Made by a program: the position numbers and the translations under genes. A stretch of 9,574 nucleotides of DNA from Myxococcota bacterium (GTDB taxonomy: Bacteria > Myxococcota_A > Polyangia > HGW-17), in the NCBI GenBank assembly GCA_018821745.1, contig JAHJLU010000182.1, forward strand, positions 1 through 9,574. Direction: 5' to 3'. Numbering within the stretch: position 1 is the first letter of the stretch; the number at the start of each line of letters is the position of its first letter. The notes under the pieces are model-generated. The model saw only the letters and a list, made by a program, of their open reading frames with translations. It was not told the DNA's origin and ran no database searches. Positions 5,602 to 9,574 of this stretch are shown here, piece by piece.

Positions 5602-5673
5602 TCCGTGGGGAAAACCCGTCGGTACGATCCGGTCCCCGGAGAAACGCATCTTTGTACTCCGGGGAGTATTTTT
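5602..5673 (+). terminator. Attenuator-like leader structure before the NRPS gene
   Basis: TCCCCGGA (5633-5640) and TCCGGGGA (5658-5665) form a perfect 8-bp stem with a 17-nt loop. It is followed by GTA and TTTTT (5669-5673), 40 bases before the NRPS start codon, which is the shape of an intrinsic terminator. Upstream, TCCGTGGGG (5602-5610) can pair with CCCCGGA (5634-5640) through GGGG and TCC with a 2-nt bulge, so it competes with the 3' terminator arm and could act as an antiterminator. No obvious leader peptide with a Shine-Dalgarno site was found; ATG 5572 opens only three codons. Confidence 0.45.
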
Positions 5674-5712
5674 CGAGGGACTCGTGGAGTTTCCTGGGGT
5701 AAAAAGAAGGCT

Positions 5713-8700
5713 ATGGAGCCAAAACAATGCCTTGCCGAGATACTCATATCCCGGTCAAATTGCAGCAATAAAGGGGTGACCCTCATCGGGGGCGGCCAGA
5801 GTGAATTTCTTTCCTACAAAGTGCTTCATGGGCGTGCCCTCGGCGGACTTTGCGCTCTGGCCAGCAGGGGTATAGAGGCACCGACGCCGCTTGTGATGAT
5901 GGTCTCCCCGGCTCGGGATTTTCTCACGGCGTTTTGGGCGGCCCAACTGGGAGGGATGGTGCCCGTCCCTGTCTCCATGGGTCAAAAACCGGAGCATCTG
6001 CGGCGGCTCACCAGGATAATGGAGTACTTCCCAACGGCCCCGATTCTGGCACCCGAGGGCTACCGACCGTTTTTTGCATCCTGTGGGTTGTTGTCGCGAT
6101 TTATCGCCTATGAGTCTTTGAAACTCTCAGAAGACGCCGTCCCTGTCGTCAGTCCCGGTTCCACGGGGCTTATTCAATTCTCATCGGGTTCCACGGGAGC
6201 ACCCACGGGGGTGATCCTCTCCCAGAAAAATCTGGTGAGCAATATTGTGCATATATCCAAGAAGATAGAATATCTCGGGGATGACTCCACCTCCCTGAGT
6301 TGGATGCCGCTGAGCCATGATATGGGGCTCATCGGGATGCATCTGGTCCCCCTCTTGTTAGGGTGGTCACAGGTGCTCATGGATCCCGCAGTGTTTTTGG
6401 AGGAGCCCATAAGGTGGCTCGAGGCCCTCGAACAGAACAAAGTCACGGTCACGGCCTCGCCGAATTTTGGCCTCGGTTATACGCTGTCGAGGCTGGGGGA
6501 GCCCGGCTTTTCAGCCTATGATCTCTCCTGCCTTCGGCTCCTGATAAACGGAGCGGAACCCATCTCTCCTTCCGTCTGTCGGAGTTTTTCCCTGGAGCTT
6601 TCCCGGGCAGGGTGCCCAACCAATCCCATGGTCCCTGTCTATGGACTGGCCCAGGCGACCCTGGCTGTCACCTTCTCAAAGCCTGAAAACCCTCTGGGGA
6701 GCCTCTCCCTGGATAGAGACGCCTTGAGTCGCGGGGAGGCGGTCCTCTCACGCGATGAATCGGCTCTGGAGCTTGTGTCTTTGGGTAAACCCCTAGAAAA
6801 TACTGAGGTTATTATTGTAGACCCCGAGGCTCGCCTGGTGAGCCCCCTCCCCGAGGAGGTGGTTGGAGAAGTGCGGGTCCGCGGTGAAAGTGTGGCCATT
6901 GATCAGGTTGGGGGTGAACTCCCGGTGGAGCAGGGCTGGTTGTGTACCGGTGATATGGGATTTTTGCACCACGGGGAGCTCTATATCACCGGTCGCACAA
7001 AAGATATTTTCATTTACGGTGGCCAAAATTATTATCTCAATGATTTTGAACGTATTCTCGAGGAGAAAGGGGGAGTACCCCCCGGACAGGTGGCCTGCGC
7101 GGTCCTCCCCCCACAGGACGGGGGAGAGGAGTGCATGGTGGTTTTCCGCGAGAAATATCTGCGTCGGGTTGCCGAGACTTCCGGCATGTCCATGGAGCAA
7201 GCCATGCAGGCTCAGGGACAACTCTTCTCAACCCTGCTGGGGAGGGAGGCAGGGGTTCCCCTGAAAAAAGGCGCGATCATGCAATCTTTTCCCAAAACCA
7301 CCAGCGGAAAACTCCAGCGATTTCTTCTGACGCAGGCAGTGCTCAATAATGAGATACCCCTTGTTATTTTTAAAGAAAAAATTAAAGAGAGTGATTGGCT
7401 CGTCGCCCTGTGGGATGAAACGCTCCCCCCGCGGGAGGGTGGACACGTCACCGATCCCGACGCTTCATATTTTGATCTGGGGGGAGACAGCCTCTCTTTG
7501 GCGAGGCTTCTGGGAAAAATTACCAACAGGGTGGGGGTGCGGGTCTCTTTCAGCGCTTTTTATTCCCGTCCTACCCTGAGAGTCCTCACTGAACTGGTGT
7601 CGGGTGCACCCCACAGGGAATCCGAAGGCACGGGAGTAACAAATGATGGAGTCCTTGCGCTGCCCGGTCCTGCGAGAAGAATATTTATCGCCCAGTCGCT
7701 CATAAATCTGTCGGAGCGCTATGATTCCCTCACCTACAACCTTCCGCAGCTCATTGGCATACGAGGTGCCCTGGATGTGGAACGTCTCTCCGATGCTTTT
7801 GCGGATCTGTTTGCCCGCCACCCCGTCCTGTCGTCTTATGTTGGATTTGAGGGGGGAGAGGCCACGCTGATGAGGGGTCCCGTCGAGCCCTTTCGCCTTG
7901 CAAGGGAAGAAGGATGTGCCCGGGAAGTGGGTGATCGATTCAACGATTTTGTGCGTCCTTTTAATATTGGGAAGGGACCGCTCATCCGACTCAGACTGGT
8001 TTCACAAGATGAACAGAACCATTGGCTGTTTCTTGATATTCATCATTGTATCATTGACGGGATTTCCCTGGGGATTCTGCTGCTGGAACTGCTGGAACGC
8101 TACATGGGTCGAGTGCTGCCGCAGCCCACGGCGGATTACTCAGCATACACCAGGTGGTTTCATGGGCAAAAGACCCTGGCCTCCTACCAATCCCAGGGGG
8201 AGTACTGGCGCGCGCTGCTCACGGAGCCCATGGATTCCCTCACCTTCCCCGTCAATCCCCAGGGGTGGGAGCGTGGCGTGTGGAGAAGCGAAGGTCTGCT
8301 CCCATTATCATTGATGCAACAATTCAGAAATATGAAGGAGACCACTGGTGTGAGCGACACCGCGCTGCTGCTGTCACTGGTGGCCCTCTATCTCTACCGG
8401 GTAACAGGGGTGGAGCAGTTCCTCATGGGGCTGGTGGTCTCCGGCAGGGAGGCAGGCTTCACCGGCACCGTGGGGAACCTCATCAACCTGGTTCCTGTGG
8501 TGTGTCGGCCCGCGCAGACCAGGACGGTAAAAGAGCTTGCGCTGACGATCCATGGTACGCTGGCGGGGGCATTGGAAAATCAGCAGTACCAGTATGAGAG
8601 CCTCATGAGACACCGAAAGGGCGGAACATCGCTGTTTGATGTGGTGTGTATTTATCAGAACTTCATCAATCTCGGTGAGCCTGTCCATGTAATGGGAGAA

Positions 8701-9574
8701 TCACTGGGGAATCTCCCCTTTCAACTGTCCCTGGAGCGCTTCTCCACGGGGTTGATGGGAGGGGACCTGAGCTTTGAATTTATTCCCCGCGGCGACGAGC
8801 TGGTGATCCGCAGTGAGGTCTCCAGGGAAATCGCGCCGGAGTTTTCCCTTGCCCTCATCCCCACCTTCATCGCCCTGTGTGAGGAGGCGGTGAAGAAAGA
8901 AATGCCCCTGGAACAGTTCCAATTTGGGGATATACCAAAAAGCATGGCGCCGGGAAAGGTCACCGCTGCTGGCGCCCAGCCCCCCTCACTTGTGGAGCGT
9001 CTTGTCCACACTGCCAAGAACAATATTCACAAGCCTGCAGTGATCACCGAGGATCAGGCGTGGACCTACGGGGAGTTGTTCCGTCGGGCTGAGTCTTCGG
9101 TGGCCGAGCTGGCAAAATATTCTGCGCTGATCATTGAAAGTGGAGATGTTATTCACCGACTCTCGCTCATGCTGGGGTCCCTCATGGCCCGGGTCCCCTT
9201 CGCTATTCTGGATCCCGGCCTGCCCCTGGCCAGAAGAGAGAGGCTTCTGCGTATTTTTCCCGGGGCACCGGTGCTCTGTGAGGGGAATGCTGTGTGGTCT
9301 GCGGATGACTGGAGTTTTTTCCTCGAGAGCAGTGATACCTCGGGGAGACCCGGTCCCGGAGGCTCCGGAGGGGTCCTTGTTTTTACGTCGGGGACAACGG
9401 GGGAAGCCCGTGCGGTGCTGGTGAGCCATGAAAATATTGCGCATTACATGGACGCATTTTTTCAGGTGGTGGCGCTGGGGACTTCTCACGTGATAGGGAC
9501 CTCCTCCTCCTTTATGGTCGATATTTCCTTTGAGGCTTTTTTTGGGGCCTTTCTCTCGGGCGCCGCCCTCTTTG
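5713..9574 (+). CDS. Non-ribosomal peptide synthetase with fatty-acyl-AMP ligase loading module (FAAL-T-C-A...), 3' truncated
   Basis: The frame from ATG 5713 is open to the right edge (1287 codons). Residues 1 to about 560 form a fatty-acyl-AMP ligase: QFSSGSTGAPTGV (155-167), MPLSHDMGLIG (198-208), NGAEP (279-283), YGLAQAT (310-316), the LDRDALSRG stretch and following insertion usual in FAALs, CTGD (411-414), ELYITGRTKDI, and TTSGKLQR (529-536) with probable catalytic K533. A carrier domain follows with DLGGDSLS, S593 being the pantetheine site. A condensation domain starts near 651 and has the intact HHCIIDG motif (777-783) and NLINLVP. From about 1090 a second adenylation domain begins, with FTSGTTGEARAV (1224-1235), and is cut by the window. 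The FAAL should load a fatty acid onto the carrier, and the C domain should join it to the first amino acid. Upstream of 5713 the frame stays open to 5587 but looks non-coding. AGAAGG at 5705-5710 is closer than usual to the ATG. Confidence 0.9.
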   Translation, partial: MEPKQCLAEILISRSNCSNKGVTLIGGGQSEFLSYKVLHGRALGGLCALASRGIEAPTPLVMMVSPARDFLTAFWAAQLGGMVPVPVSMGQKPEHLRRLTRIMEYFPTAPILAPEGYRPFFASCGLLSRFIAYESLKLSEDAVPVVSPGSTGLIQFSSGSTGAPTGVILSQKNLVSNIVHISKKIEYLGDDSTSLSWMPLSHDMGLIGMHLVPLLLGWSQVLMDPAVFLEEPIRWLEALEQNKVTVTASPNFGLGYTLSRLGEPGFSAYDLSCLRLLINGAEPISPSVCRSFSLELSRAGCPTNPMVPVYGLAQATLAVTFSKPENPLGSLSLDRDALSRGEAVLSRDESALELVSLGKPLENTEVIIVDPEARLVSPLPEEVVGEVRVRGESVAIDQVGGELPVEQGWLCTGDMGFLHHGELYITGRTKDIFIYGGQNYYLNDFERILEEKGGVPPGQVACAVLPPQDGGEECMVVFREKYLRRVAETSGMSMEQAMQAQGQLFSTLLGREAGVPLKKGAIMQSFPKTTSGKLQRFLLTQAVLNNEIPLVIFKEKIKESDWLVALWDETLPPREGGHVTDPDASYFDLGGDSLSLARLLGKITNRVGVRVSFSAFYSRPTLRVLTELVSGAPHRESEGTGVTNDGVLALPGPARRIFIAQSLINLSERYDSLTYNLPQLIGIRGALDVERLSDAFADLFARHPVLSSYVGFEGGEATLMRGPVEPFRLAREEGCAREVGDRFNDFVRPFNIGKGPLIRLRLVSQDEQNHWLFLDIHHCIIDGISLGILLLELLERYMGRVLPQPTADYSAYTRWFHGQKTLASYQSQGEYWRALLTEPMDSLTFPVNPQGWERGVWRSEGLLPLSLMQQFRNMKETTGVSDTALLLSLVALYLYRVTGVEQFLMGLVVSGREAGFTGTVGNLINLVPVVCRPAQTRTVKELALTIHGTLAGALENQQYQYESLMRHRKGGTSLFDVVCIYQNFINLGEPVHVMGESLGNLPFQLSLERFSTGLMGGDLSFEFIPRGDELVIRSEVSREIAPEFSLALIPTFIALCEEAVKKEMPLEQFQFGDIPKSMAPGKVTAAGAQPPSLVERLVHTAKNNIHKPAVITEDQAWTYGELFRRAESSVAELAKYSALIIESGDVIHRLSLMLGSLMARVPFAILDPGLPLARRERLLRIFPGAPVLCEGNAVWSADDWSFFLESSDTSGRPGPGGSGGVLVFTSGTTGEARAVLVSHENIAHYMDAFFQVVALGTSHVIGTSSSFMVDISFEAFFGAFLSGAALF

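Noticed and set aside
5576..5779. 67-residue open frame spanning the NRPS leader and overlapping its start
   Set aside because: It has no Shine-Dalgarno site, starts only a few bases after the predicted transcription start, and overlaps the strongly supported NRPS frame. Its Arg/Gly-rich content fits an out-of-frame reading of GC-rich DNA.

Overview
This is a bacterial window with GC-leaning coding sequence, Shine-Dalgarno sites and tightly packed operons. No rRNA, tRNA or other lineage marker is present, so I cannot name the taxon. The left edge carries a FMN_bind-type protein, which suggests an organism that makes ApbE-flavinylated redox proteins, but that is weak evidence for lifestyle. 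No IS element, CRISPR array or RNA gene was recognised.

Layout. (1) 3-548 (+): 3' part of a gene for an FMN-binding domain protein, preceded in frame by an Asn-Asn-X tripeptide repeat that runs off the left edge. (2) 549-1114: a long non-coding stretch with a possible terminator, a decayed-looking mini-ORF and three hairpins ahead of the next gene. (3) 1115-1927 (+): a tandem-CBS protein fused to a type II phosphomannose-isomerase-like cupin. (4) 5458-1959 (-): a compact three-gene operon. In transcription order it encodes a fusion of an inositol-phosphate-cytidylyltransferase-like domain with a sugar-phosphate cyclase, an SDR oxidoreductase and a PfkB kinase. (5) 5459-5712: a divergent control region with an AT-rich inverted repeat around a promoter-like sequence and an attenuator-like leader. 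(6) 5713-9574 (+): the 5' part of a non-ribosomal peptide synthetase, FAAL - carrier protein - condensation - adenylation (cut by the right edge).

How the genes may fit together (inference). The cyclase domain belongs to the dehydroquinate synthase superfamily. Its active-site pattern, as I recall the families, looks more like 2-deoxy-scyllo-inosose synthase than AroB. Such an enzyme makes a phosphate-free cyclic ketone from a sugar phosphate. The SDR could reduce the ketone, and the PfkB kinase, which resembles myo-inositol 3-kinase, could re-phosphorylate the cyclitol. The cytidylyltransferase domain could then activate it as a CDP-cyclitol. The four activities form a logical sequence, but no transferase that would use the product is visible here.

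On the other side of the shared promoter region, the NRPS starts with a fatty-acyl-AMP ligase. It should therefore begin a lipopeptide. The divergent arrangement suggests one biosynthetic locus, perhaps for a lipopeptide carrying, or made alongside, an unusual cyclitol. The product is not predictable because the NRPS is cut inside its first amino-acid-selecting domain.
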